Assembly: GCF_001423125.1 (NCBI RefSeq)
Contig: NZ_LMNW01000023.1
Coordinates: 308,646-372,645, forward strand
DNA length: 64,000 nt
Origin: Duganella sp. Leaf126
GTDB taxonomy: Bacteria > Pseudomonadota > Gammaproteobacteria > Burkholderiales > Burkholderiaceae_D
Reading direction: 5' to 3'
A program made the position numbers and the translations under genes. Shown one piece after another: positions 9,928 through 20,592 of this stretch. The stretch's first letter is position 1; each line of letters begins with the position of its first letter. The notes under the pieces were generated by a model that saw nothing but the letters and a program-made list of their open reading frames with translations, had not been told where the DNA came from and ran no database searches.

Positions 9928-11745
9928 TCAATCGAGCGACGGATACGGGCTCTTGCCGCCATCCTTGATGAACTGGTCGATACGGCTTTCCAGCACCGGC
10001 AGCGGCACCGAGCCCAGTTGCAGCACGGTGTCGTGGAAGTTGCGGATGTCGAACTTCTGGCCCAGCGCCGCTTCCGCCTTGCGGCGCGCCTTGATGATGC
10101 TCATCTGGCCCAGGTAGTACGACAGCGCCTGGCCCGGCCACGAGATGTAGCGATCGACCTCGGTCTCGATTTCATGGTCCGACAGCGCCGTGTTGGCGCG
10201 CAGGTAGTCCTGCGCCTGCTTGCGGGTCCAGCCCTTGCTGTGGATGCCGGTATCGACCACCAGGCGGGCGGCGCGCCAGGCCTGGTAACTGAGCATGCCG
10301 AAGGTTTCGTACGGCGTCTCGTAGATGCCCATCTCGGCGCCCAGGCGTTCGCAGTACAGCGCCCACCCCTCGCCGTAGGCGGAGATATAAGCGTTGCGGA
10401 ATGCCGGCCGGCCCTTTTGTTCGGTTGCGATCGGCATCTGGAACGCGTGGCCCGGCGCCGATTCGTGCAGGGTCAGCGCCGGCATGCTGTAGAGCGCGCG
10501 CGATGGCAGGTCATACGTGTTCACCAGGTAGACGCCCGGACCGCCGCGCCCCGAGGTGTAGAACGGCGCCTGGTCGGCCGGCACCGGGATGATGGCGAAG
10601 CGGCGGCGCGGCAGGTAGCCGAAGTACTGGGCCACCTTGCCGTCGAACTTCTTGGCCACCCAGGCGGAGCGCATCAGCAGCTCTTCCGGCGTCTTGGCAT
10701 AGAACTGCGGGTCGGTGCGCAAGAAGGTCAGAAATGCGGGCAGGTCGCCCTTGAAACCGGTCTGCACGATCACGGCCTGCATTTCGGCGCGGATCTTGGC
10801 CATTTCCGCCAGCCCGATCTGGTGGATCGCATCCGCGCTCAGGCTGGTGGTCGTGAATTCGACGATCTTCGACTGGTAATACGCCTTGCCGTCCGGCAGA
10901 CTTTCCGCAGCCAGGTCTTCGCGCGCCTTCGGCGCATACTCGTTGCGCATGAAGCCGAGCAGCTTGACGAACGACGGCTGCACGGCCGTGGCGATCACCG
11001 TCACACCCTGCGCGCGCAATTCGTCCTGCAAGGCGGCCGGCATGGTGGCCGGCATGGTCTTGAACGGTTCGTAATAAATACTGTCCTGCGGCGTCTTCGC
11101 CTCGGCTACCGACGCGATCGAGGCGTCGCGGCCCACCAGCGTTACCTTGGGCGGCGTGAAGCCGCGCGCCAGGCCGGCGCGCATGTTGACGATCTCGTCG
11201 TCAAAGTAGCGCGGCACATCGCCGAGCTGCTGGATGTAGGCCCGGTATTCCTTCTCGGTCGTCATCGGGCGGCGCGCACTGTAGGCCAGGTTGGACCAGA
11301 ACGCGGTATCGGCGTTGAGCGGCTTTTCGTATTCGCGGAAAGCGATCTCGGCCACCAGCGCCGCGATCTGCGCCTGGTACACCTGGTAGTTGATCTGCTC
11401 TTCCGCCGACAGGCTGGCCGGCGCGATGCCGTCGAGTTTTTTCAGCACGCCCTGCCAGTACGCCAGCCGTTTGGCCTGGGTGGCCGCATCGATGCGCGGC
11501 AGCGTGGCGGTCACGCCGTTGTCGTCGTCCTCGTCGCTTTCCTGCTGCTGCATGTGGCGCCACTTCAGTTCTTCGGTGTAGATGGCCTTGAAGCGGGCGT
11601 CGGCCGGTCCGGGCCTGGCGGCCGCCGTTGCTGCCGTTGCTGCAGTCGTCGGGAAAACCGTCGCTGCCGCAGCAGGCGTTGGCAGCGCCATGGCGAGGCA
11701 GGCGCCGGCCACCAGGCCGGCGATGGTGCTGGATGTCTTGTGCAT
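9928..11745 (-). CDS. DUF885 family secreted protein (putative zinc hydrolase)
   Basis: A 605-aa DUF885 protein. Residues 1-28 form a signal peptide (GLVAGACLAMALPTPAAAA), followed by an Ala/Thr-rich linker. The conserved core includes the motif HESAPGH (H427-E428 and H433), which is the candidate metal-binding site of the family, plus GEGWALYCERLG and QALSYYLGQ. The arrangement resembles gluzincin-type metallopeptidases, but the family lacks a well-established activity. It stands between the DUF945-like gene and the GGDEF-EAL gene, the latter ending 7 bp upstream. Start ATG at 11745 is the only reasonable one because of the signal peptide. Confidence 0.87.
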   Translation of the reverse strand: MHKTSSTIAGLVAGACLAMALPTPAAAATVFPTTAATAATAAARPGPADARFKAIYTEELKWRHMQQQESDEDDDNGVTATLPRIDAATQAKRLAYWQGVLKKLDGIAPASLSAEEQINYQVYQAQIAALVAEIAFREYEKPLNADTAFWSNLAYSARRPMTTEKEYRAYIQQLGDVPRYFDDEIVNMRAGLARGFTPPKVTLVGRDASIASVAEAKTPQDSIYYEPFKTMPATMPAALQDELRAQGVTVIATAVQPSFVKLLGFMRNEYAPKAREDLAAESLPDGKAYYQSKIVEFTTTSLSADAIHQIGLAEMAKIRAEMQAVIVQTGFKGDLPAFLTFLRTDPQFYAKTPEELLMRSAWVAKKFDGKVAQYFGYLPRRRFAIIPVPADQAPFYTSGRGGPGVYLVNTYDLPSRALYSMPALTLHESAPGHAFQMPIATEQKGRPAFRNAYISAYGEGWALYCERLGAEMGIYETPYETFGMLSYQAWRAARLVVDTGIHSKGWTRKQAQDYLRANTALSDHEIETEVDRYISWPGQALSYYLGQMSIIKARRKAEAALGQKFDIRNFHDTVLQLGSVPLPVLESRIDQFIKDGGKSPYPSLD

Positions 11746-11752
11746 AAAGCTC

Positions 11753-13936
11753 CTAGAGGTCGAACAGGTTGCGCCGCTCGCGCAGCAATGCGGTAAATTC
11801 GTCGGCGCTGACCGGACGGCTGAAAAAATATCCCTGCATCTCGTCGCATCCGCGCTCGGTCAGAAATTGCACCTGCTCGCGCGTTTCCACGCCCTCGGCG
11901 ATCACCTGCATGTTCAGGTTGTGCGCCAGCGAGATCACCGACAACGCGATTGCCGCATCGCTGGCGCTGGTGGTGACGTCGTCGACGAACGACTTGTCGA
12001 TCTTCAGGGTGTCGATCGGGAAGCGCTTGAGGTAGCCGAGGCTCGAATAACCGGTGCCGAAATCGTCGAGCGAAATCGAGACGCCGATGTCCTTGAGCCG
12101 GTGCAGCGCCGCCACCGCCTTGTCCGGGTCGCCCATCACGGTTCCCTCGGTGATCTCGAGGCCGAGGCAGGACGGCGCGATGCCGAAGCGGCGCAGCGTG
12201 CTTTCCACGTAAGGCACGGTGGCGTCGTTGGCGAACTGGCTGGCGGCCAGGTTGACCGCCACCTTGATTTCGCCGAGGCCCTGGTCCTGCCACACGCGGA
12301 TTTGCGCGCACACACTCTCGAGCACCCAGTCGCCGATGGAATTGACCAGGCCATATTCCTCGGCCAGCGGAATGAAGCGGTTCGGCGGCACCCGCCCCAG
12401 CACCGCGTTATTCCAGCGCAGCAGCGCTTCGGCGCCGGCCAGCTTGCCGTCGTGGAGCGACATCTGCGGCTGGTAGTGGACTTCGAACTCGTTGCGGGCG
12501 ATGGCGCCGCGCAGCTGGCTCTGGATCGCCAGCTTGTCGCGGATCGCGGCATCCATCCGTTCCGTGAAAAAGGCGTAGTTGTCGCGCCCGGTTTCCTTGG
12601 CGCGGTAGAGCGCCGTGTCGGCGTTGCGGACCAGTTCGTCGAAGCTGTCGCCGTCGGTGAGGCTGACGGCGATGCCGATGCTGGCGGTGACCATGATCTG
12701 CTGGCCGTCGATCACCAGCTCGCGGCGCAGGCCGGCCAGGATTTTCTGCGCCAGCGCCACGGTGGCGCCCAGCTCGGCGTCATCCTGCACCACGATCTGG
12801 AACTCGTCGCCGCCCTGGCGGGTGACGATATCGCCTTCGCGCACAGCCTCGGTGAGAAAGTGCGACACAACCTGCAAGGCCTTGTCGCCCACTTCGTGAC
12901 CGTACGAGTCGTTGATGCTGCGGAAGCGGTCCAGGTCCAGGCACAGCACCGACACGCAGCGGCCGTCGCGGCGCGCACCGGCCAGCGCCTGTTCGAAGCG
13001 CTGGCGCGCCAGCAGCCGGTTGGGCAGCCCGGTCAGGGCGTCGTGGTGGGACAGGAAATCGATCAGGTGCTGCTCGGCCTTGCGCTCGGTGATATCGAGG
13101 AACAGCGCCACGTGGTTGGTCACTTCGCCCGCCTCGTTGCGCAGCGTGGAGGCGCTGAGCAGCCCCGGGTAGGTTTCGCCGTTCTTGCGCCGCGCCAGCA
13201 GTTCGCCGGACCAGTGGCCGCTGTGCACCACGGCCTGCACGATGGCGGCCAGATTGGCGGCATCCTGTTCGCCCGCGTGCAGCATGGTGATGCTGTGCCC
13301 CAGCACTTCCTCGCGCGTGTAGCCGGAAATCTGCGTAAAGGCGGGGTTGGTGGCGACGATGTTCGCCTGCGGATCGGTGACGACGATGGCGTCGCGCGTG
13401 GCCTCGAACACGCGCGCCGAGAGCCGCATGAATTCCTCGTTGGCGCGGCGCTGTTCCACTTCGCGCGCCAGCTCCGCGGTGCGCTCGGCCACGCGCTGCT
13501 CGAGCGTGGCGCGCTCGAGCGCCAGCGCATTCTGGGCGCGGCCCAGGCGCACGTGGGCATCGGTCCGGGCCAGGATTTCCTCGGCCTGGAACGGCTTGGC
13601 GATGAAGTCCACCGCGCCCAGTGCAAAGCCACGCACCTTGTCGTCCGTGTCGTGCTGGGCCGAGAGGAAGATCACCGGCACCTGGCGCAGCTGGGGCGAT
13701 TCCTTCAGGCGCCGGCACACCTCGAAGCCGTCGATGCCGGGCATGCGCACATCGAGCAGGATCAGTTCCGGCGGGCGCGATTGCGCGGTCCACAGCGCCA
13801 GCTCGCCGTTGGGCGCCTGGCGCACGGCGTAGCCGGCCTCGGTCAGCAGGTCGCTGAGCAGCTTGAGCGAGGCCGGCGTGTCTTCCACGATCAGCACTTC
13901 GCCCTTGGTAGGTGATTCCGATAAATCCCGGTGCAT
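11753..13936 (-). CDS. Response regulator with REC-PAS-GGDEF-EAL domains
   Basis: A 727-aa protein combining a receiver domain (phospho-acceptor D62, in LLDVRMPG), a coiled segment, a PAS domain (about 170-285), a GGDEF domain and an EAL domain. The GGDEF motif is intact (375-379) with an inhibitory I-site R366-E-G-D369 five residues before it. The EAL motif (503-505), DDFGTGYSS and KIDKSFV are intact too. It can therefore plausibly both make and degrade cyclic di-GMP. It starts 43 bp after a membrane histidine kinase in the same direction, which is the likely phosphodonor. Which activity dominates cannot be read from sequence. Confidence 0.93.
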   Translation of the reverse strand: MHRDLSESPTKGEVLIVEDTPASLKLLSDLLTEAGYAVRQAPNGELALWTAQSRPPELILLDVRMPGIDGFEVCRRLKESPQLRQVPVIFLSAQHDTDDKVRGFALGAVDFIAKPFQAEEILARTDAHVRLGRAQNALALERATLEQRVAERTAELAREVEQRRANEEFMRLSARVFEATRDAIVVTDPQANIVATNPAFTQISGYTREEVLGHSITMLHAGEQDAANLAAIVQAVVHSGHWSGELLARRKNGETYPGLLSASTLRNEAGEVTNHVALFLDITERKAEQHLIDFLSHHDALTGLPNRLLARQRFEQALAGARRDGRCVSVLCLDLDRFRSINDSYGHEVGDKALQVVSHFLTEAVREGDIVTRQGGDEFQIVVQDDAELGATVALAQKILAGLRRELVIDGQQIMVTASIGIAVSLTDGDSFDELVRNADTALYRAKETGRDNYAFFTERMDAAIRDKLAIQSQLRGAIARNEFEVHYQPQMSLHDGKLAGAEALLRWNNAVLGRVPPNRFIPLAEEYGLVNSIGDWVLESVCAQIRVWQDQGLGEIKVAVNLAASQFANDATVPYVESTLRRFGIAPSCLGLEITEGTVMGDPDKAVAALHRLKDIGVSISLDDFGTGYSSLGYLKRFPIDTLKIDKSFVDDVTTSASDAAIALSVISLAHNLNMQVIAEGVETREQVQFLTERGCDEMQGYFFSRPVSADEFTALLRERRNLFDL

Positions 13937-13979
13937 ATTCTCTATCGCGCCTGTGATGGGTTGAACGCTATCATATACT

Positions 13980-16208
<2,229 letters not shown>

Positions 16209-16253
16209 CGGCGGCTATCGGCGAAATCTGGGTAGCGGTTAACGGGAGTGGGC

Positions 16254-16273
16254 GTCGGGTGTCGGGTGTCGGG
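16254..16273. repeat. Tandem GTCGGGT heptamers
   Basis: Three consecutive copies of GTCGGGT (the last one base short) lie in the 140-bp gap between the SulP gene and the kinase gene. A small dyad TGAAT-AAAA-ATTCA follows at 16276-16289. No function can be assigned. Confidence 0.5.
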
Positions 16274-16348
16274 CATGAATAAAAATTCAACCAGCGCACT
16301 CGATGATAGGGTCAAACCGGGCCGAAGTCCATGCGTATTGCTGCTGGC

Positions 16349-18028
16349 TCAGTCGGTTTTCGCCACACCTGATCGCGGCGCCCGGTGCTCGAGGTCGTCG
16401 CAGGCCATCGCCGTGCTCAGATACAGCTTGCCGTGCAGGTCGCGCAGCAGGTCGCTGTGGCGCAGCCGGTCCATGACCGGCCCCTTCACCTCGGCCAGGT
16501 GCAGGCCGATATGGCGGCGCCTGAGGCTCTGGTTCAGTTCCGCCAGCGCATACAGGGCCGTCGTATCGATCGAGCTGACCGCCGACATCACCAGCAGCAG
16601 GTCGCGCGCACTCTGGTGGGTACGCAGCTCGCATTCGATGCGCTCGCTGACCGCTTCCACGTTGCCGAAGAACAGATTGGCGTCGATGCGCAGGATCAGC
16701 AGCCCGGGCCGGGTGGCGGCCGGGTAGCGCTCGATATTGCGGAAATGCTCGCTGCCGGCGATGCGGCCCAGTACCGCGATATGCGGGCGGCTGGCGCGCC
16801 AGATCAGGGTGCCCATCGACAGCGCCACGCCCACGATCACGCCGGCTTCCACCCCCAGCACCAGCACGCCCAGGCAGGTGGCGCACCACGCCAGCACGTC
16901 GCTGCGGTCGTACGACCAGGCGGTGCGCAGGATGTCCAGTTCCAGCATGCCCAGCACGGCGACGATGATGGTGGCCGCCAGCACCGGCAGCGGCAGCAGC
17001 GCCAGCCAGCCGGTGGGCGCCATCAGCGCGGCGGCCAGCAGGGCGGCCGTGATCAGGCTGGCCAGCGGGGTGTTGGCGCCGGCCGCGAAATTGACGGCGG
17101 AGCGCGACAGGCTGCCGGTCACGGGAAAACCGCCCGACAGCGCGCTGGCCACGTTGGCGGCGCCCAGGCCGATCAGTTCGTGGTTGCTGACCAGCTTTTC
17201 ATTGCGCTTGAGCGCCAGCGACTGCGCCGCCGACATCGACATCAGGAATACCATGAAGCCGATCAGGAGACCCGGTTGCAGCAGCGCGGGCCAGTGGGTG
17301 CTCGAGGTGGCGAGGTTCAGTCGCGGCAGCCCGGCCGGAACCGCGCCGGTGGTGCGCACGCCCAGGTCGTGCAGGCCGGTGCCCGCCATCAGGGCGATCC
17401 CGCCCAGCACCACCAGCATCGGCGCCAGCCTGGCGCCGATATCGGCCGCCACTGCCGGCACCCCGCAGGCGCGCAGCAGCCGCGCCAGGTAGCGGCGCGC
17501 CAGTACCAGCAGCACCAGCGCGCCCACGCCCAGTACGGCGCTGGGCAGGTGCACACGCAGCTGCAGCGCCTCGGCGACGGGAGCACCCAGCAGCGTGTGC
17601 AGCTGGTCGAACGCGATCACCAGCCCCGAGCCGACCGTAAAGCCGCTCATCACGGGGCGCGAGAAGAAATTGGCGAGAAAACCCATGCGCAGCAGCCCGC
17701 ACAGCAGCAAGGTGGCGCCGGCCACCAGCGCCAGCTGCGCGGCCAGTACCGTGGCCAGGGTCGAGCCGACGGGCGCCAGCGGGCCGATGGCGGCCGCCGT
17801 CATCAGCGAAATGATGGCCATCGGGCCGACCGACTGCGTCATGCTGCTGCCGAACAGCGCGTATATCACGGGCGGCATGATGCTGGCGTAGAGCCCCACC
17901 ACCGGCGGCAGGCCGGCCACCATGGCGTAGGCCATGCCCTGCGGGATCATCATCATGGCCACCACCAGACCGGCGCTCAGATCGCCGGGCAGCAGCGCGC
18001 GCCGGTAGTGCTTCAACCAATGCAGCAT
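16349..18028 (-). CDS. SulP family anion permease with STAS domain
   Basis: A 559-aa SLC26/SulP transporter of the inner membrane. The N-terminal signature IPQGMAYAMVAGLPPVVGLY is near residue 28, followed by the multi-helix transport domain. SGGFPVTGSLSRSAVNFAAGA is a further conserved region. The cytoplasmic STAS domain fills about residues 430-545, with VSSIDTTALYALAEL at the usual position of the phosphorylatable Ser/Thr loop. Substrates of the family include sulfate, bicarbonate and dicarboxylates; none can be picked here. It is divergent from the SDR-ku operon with a palindrome between them. Confidence 0.93.
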   Translation of the reverse strand: MLHWLKHYRRALLPGDLSAGLVVAMMMIPQGMAYAMVAGLPPVVGLYASIMPPVIYALFGSSMTQSVGPMAIISLMTAAAIGPLAPVGSTLATVLAAQLALVAGATLLLCGLLRMGFLANFFSRPVMSGFTVGSGLVIAFDQLHTLLGAPVAEALQLRVHLPSAVLGVGALVLLVLARRYLARLLRACGVPAVAADIGARLAPMLVVLGGIALMAGTGLHDLGVRTTGAVPAGLPRLNLATSSTHWPALLQPGLLIGFMVFLMSMSAAQSLALKRNEKLVSNHELIGLGAANVASALSGGFPVTGSLSRSAVNFAAGANTPLASLITAALLAAALMAPTGWLALLPLPVLAATIIVAVLGMLELDILRTAWSYDRSDVLAWCATCLGVLVLGVEAGVIVGVALSMGTLIWRASRPHIAVLGRIAGSEHFRNIERYPAATRPGLLILRIDANLFFGNVEAVSERIECELRTHQSARDLLLVMSAVSSIDTTALYALAELNQSLRRRHIGLHLAEVKGPVMDRLRHSDLLRDLHGKLYLSTAMACDDLEHRAPRSGVAKTD

Positions 18029-18089
18029 GCGTCGTCATGGAAACGGGGAAAGCGACAGCGTACGCGATGCAGGGTTGGCGGTCCAGCGC

Positions 18090-18110
18090 CAAATGCATTT
18101 TCTGCATTTG
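18090..18110. promoter_or_regulatory. Perfect palindrome CAAATGCA-N5-TGCATTTG in a divergent promoter region
   Basis: Eight-base perfect arms flank a five-base centre (TTTTC). It lies in the 200-bp region between the SulP gene (62 bp from its start) and the SDR-ku operon (120 bp from its start). The size and symmetry fit an operator for a dimeric repressor or activator acting on one or both genes. It is AT-rich within GC-rich DNA, and no T-run follows, so a terminator is unlikely. Confidence 0.5.
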
Positions 18111-18229
18111 CTCATGTGAAAACCGCATAAGGCGGCCGTATTGCCCGTTTCTCGGGCATGTGTGAAAGAACGCACCGTCAGTCGATGGCGCGGCGCGAAT
18201 ACTGGTTATTCACCGGACCCGGAGGCATC

Positions 18230-19258
18230 ATGGACCAGCAATACAACCAGAATGTGAATCAACAGCAGCAACAACATCACCAGGGCAACAGCAGCGGCGC
18301 CGGCACCGCCAGCGAGCAGCGCGACATCCAGCAGCGGCAGGACCAGGCCGACCAGGCCAGACAGCGGTCGGGCGAGCGCCAGGGACCGGTGCAGACCACC
18401 GGCCACGACTACCCCGGCACGCCGCTGCCGGCCCAGCACCTGGCCAAGCCCGGGCTCGAAGCGCAGATGGCGCTGCAGCCGGAATTCATGGCGCCCGACT
18501 ACCGCGGCAGCGGCAAGCTCGACGGCATGGCCGCCATCATCACCGGCGGCGACTCGGGCATCGGCCGCGCGGTGGCAGTGCTGTATGCACGCGAAGGCGC
18601 CGATGTGGCCATCGTCTATCTGGACGAAGACCAGGATGCGATCGACACCAAGCGCTATGTGGAAGCGGAAGGCCGCAGCTGCCTGCTGATACGCGGCGAC
18701 GTGCGCGATGCGCAGTTCTGCCGCGATGTGGCGCAGCAGGTGCATGACCGTTACGGCCGGCTCGACATCCTGGTCAACAACGCCGCCTTCCAGGAGCACG
18801 CGGACAGCATCGCCGACCTGACCGAGGAACGCTTCGACATGACCATGAAGACCAATGTCTATGGCTACTTCCACATGGCGCGGGCGGTGGTGCCGTTCCT
18901 GAAAAAAGGCGGCTCCATCATCAATACCGGTTCGGTCGTCGGCCTCAAGGGGTCGTCGCAGCTGATCGACTACTCGACCACCAAGGGCGCCATCCACGCC
19001 TTCACCATGTCGCTCGCCTCGAGCCTGCTCGACCAGGGCATCCGCGTCAACGCCGTGGCGCCCGGTCCGGTCTGGACCCCGCTCAATCCGGCCGACCAGT
19101 CGCCGGACAAGATCACCGAATTCGGTTCGCAGTCCGACATGCGCCGTCCCGCCCAGCCGCAGGAACTGTCGCCCGCTTACGTGTTCCTGGCCGCGCCCTG
19201 CTGCGCCAGCTACATCAGCGGCATCGTGCTGCCGGTCACCGGCTCGGTGGGGAGCTGA
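18230..19258 (+). CDS. SDR family oxidoreductase (YghA / general stress protein 39 type)
   Basis: The ATG at 18230 follows GGAGG and gives 342 aa; an upstream ATG at 18158 lacks a good site. A Gln-rich, disordered N-terminal segment of about 60 residues precedes the Rossmann domain. Motifs are TGGDSGIGRAVA (cofactor), NNAA (residues near 185), and YSTTKGA, where Y and K of the catalytic YxxxK are present. Members of this group are often stress-induced and their substrates unknown. The ku gene starts 2 bp after its stop, so the pair is an operon. The link suggests stress-phase expression of the repair gene. Confidence 0.88.
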   Translation: MDQQYNQNVNQQQQQHHQGNSSGAGTASEQRDIQQRQDQADQARQRSGERQGPVQTTGHDYPGTPLPAQHLAKPGLEAQMALQPEFMAPDYRGSGKLDGMAAIITGGDSGIGRAVAVLYAREGADVAIVYLDEDQDAIDTKRYVEAEGRSCLLIRGDVRDAQFCRDVAQQVHDRYGRLDILVNNAAFQEHADSIADLTEERFDMTMKTNVYGYFHMARAVVPFLKKGGSIINTGSVVGLKGSSQLIDYSTTKGAIHAFTMSLASSLLDQGIRVNAVAPGPVWTPLNPADQSPDKITEFGSQSDMRRPAQPQELSPAYVFLAAPCCASYISGIVLPVTGSVGS

Positions 19259-19260
19259 CG

Positions 19261-20265
19261 GTGGCCGCCCGCGCGTTGTGGAAAGGCGCCATCAGCTTCG
19301 GCCTGGTGCACATCCCGGTGGACCTGTACACGGCAGTGCAGGAGCACGGGCTGGACCTGTCGATGCTGGACCGGCGCGACTTTTCGCCCGTGGGCTACAA
19401 GCGCTACAACAAGAAGACCGGCAAGGATGTCGAGTGGGACGACATCGTCAAGGGTTACGAGTACGAAGATGGCGAGTACGTGGTGCTGACCGACGAGGAC
19501 CTCAAGCGCGCCAACGTCGAAGCGACCCAGACCATCGATATCCAGGCGTTCGTCGATGCGGCCGACGTGCCGCTCACCTACTACGAACATCCTTATTATC
19601 TGGCGCCATCGAAGGGCGGCGCCAAGGTGTATGCGCTGCTGCGCGAAACCTTGCGCAAGGCAGGCAAGATCGGCATCGCCACCGTGGTGATCCGCACCCG
19701 CCAGCACCTGTGCGCGCTGGTCTGCATGGACGACAAGATCGTCCTCAACACGCTGCGCTTCGACACCGAGATCCGCGACAGCGAAGACCTCAAGCTGCCG
19801 CCTGCCACGCTCAAGGGCGCCGGCATCAGCGACAAGGAACTGACCATGGCGCTGTCGCTGGTCGAAGGCATGAGCGAAGAATGGAAGCCGTCCCAGTACC
19901 ACGACACGTACCAGGAAGATGTGATGGCGCTGGTGAAGAAAAAGATCAAGGCGGGCCAGACCAAGACCCTGACCGCACCGGAGCCGGAACGCAAGGCGCC
20001 CCGCTCGTCGAACGTGGTGGACCTGGTGGCGCTGCTGCAGGACAGCCTGGGCAAGCGGCCGGCCAAGGGCGCGGCTAAAGACAAGGCGGCCGACGAGGCG
20101 CCGGCGCCGCGCAAGCGGGCGTCGCCGGCAAAAGCGGCGGGCAAGAGCACGGCGGACAAGAGCACAGCGGGCAAATCCGGCAAGACCGCGACCGCCAAAG
20201 CCGCCAGGACGGCCGGCGCCGGCAAGGCCGGAGCCAAACACGGCGCGACGCGCAAGGCGGCCTGA
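19261..20265 (+). CDS. ku: Non-homologous end joining protein Ku
   Basis: Bacterial Ku, a homodimeric ring that binds DNA ends and recruits LigD. The core is intact: WKGAISFGLVHIPVDLYTA at the N-terminus and YYLAPSKGGAKVYALLRE in the bridge region. It starts with GTG two bases after the SDR stop. The protein has 334 aa; after about residue 255 comes an Ala/Lys-rich tail (KRASPAKAAGKS and similar units), of the kind thought to modulate DNA sliding and binding. LigD is encoded convergently 327 bp away, giving a complete two-component NHEJ system. Confidence 0.97.
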   Translation: MAARALWKGAISFGLVHIPVDLYTAVQEHGLDLSMLDRRDFSPVGYKRYNKKTGKDVEWDDIVKGYEYEDGEYVVLTDEDLKRANVEATQTIDIQAFVDAADVPLTYYEHPYYLAPSKGGAKVYALLRETLRKAGKIGIATVVIRTRQHLCALVCMDDKIVLNTLRFDTEIRDSEDLKLPPATLKGAGISDKELTMALSLVEGMSEEWKPSQYHDTYQEDVMALVKKKIKAGQTKTLTAPEPERKAPRSSNVVDLVALLQDSLGKRPAKGAAKDKAADEAPAPRKRASPAKAAGKSTADKSTAGKSGKTATAKAARTAGAGKAGAKHGATRKAA

Positions 20266-20592
20266 ACGCGGCATCCAGGCCGTCATTCAAGGCGACATCG
20301 AGGGCGACATCGCGGGCGACATCGCGGGCCACCAGTGAGCGGCGCCCTGCACCGTGGATAGGCAACGTGGCGCGCTGGGGCGTGGTTGCACCCGGTTGCA
20401 CCCGGTTGCGCACGATTGCGACGATTCGCACCAGTTGGCGCGATCCGGTATGGAACGGTGCGCGAGCATCAGGCCGGTCGCGCTGTCGGCATGACAGGCA
20501 AGCTGGTGCCGGCGCCAGCGAAGCGCAGATGACTGCACCGGTGTCTGCGGTGCCAGCTGCACGGCGGCAGCCGGCTGCTGCGGAACCCGCCC
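20266..20592. other. Gene-free gap between ku and ligD with two minisatellite-like repeats
   Basis: No convincing gene lies here. Bases 20291-20326 hold three tandem 12-mers (GGCGACATCGAG then GGCGACATCGCG twice). Bases 20384-20410 hold tandem GGTTGCACCC units (two and a part). No T-run terminator was found between these convergent genes, and the rest looks like unconstrained GC-rich DNA. Confidence 0.6.

Noticed and set aside
7921..11796. Very long open frame on the plus strand (1291 codons)
   Set aside because: It runs antisense to three well-supported genes (GNAT, DUF945-like, DUF885). Its composition (His, Arg, Gln, Val rich) is typical of antisense frames in GC-rich DNA.
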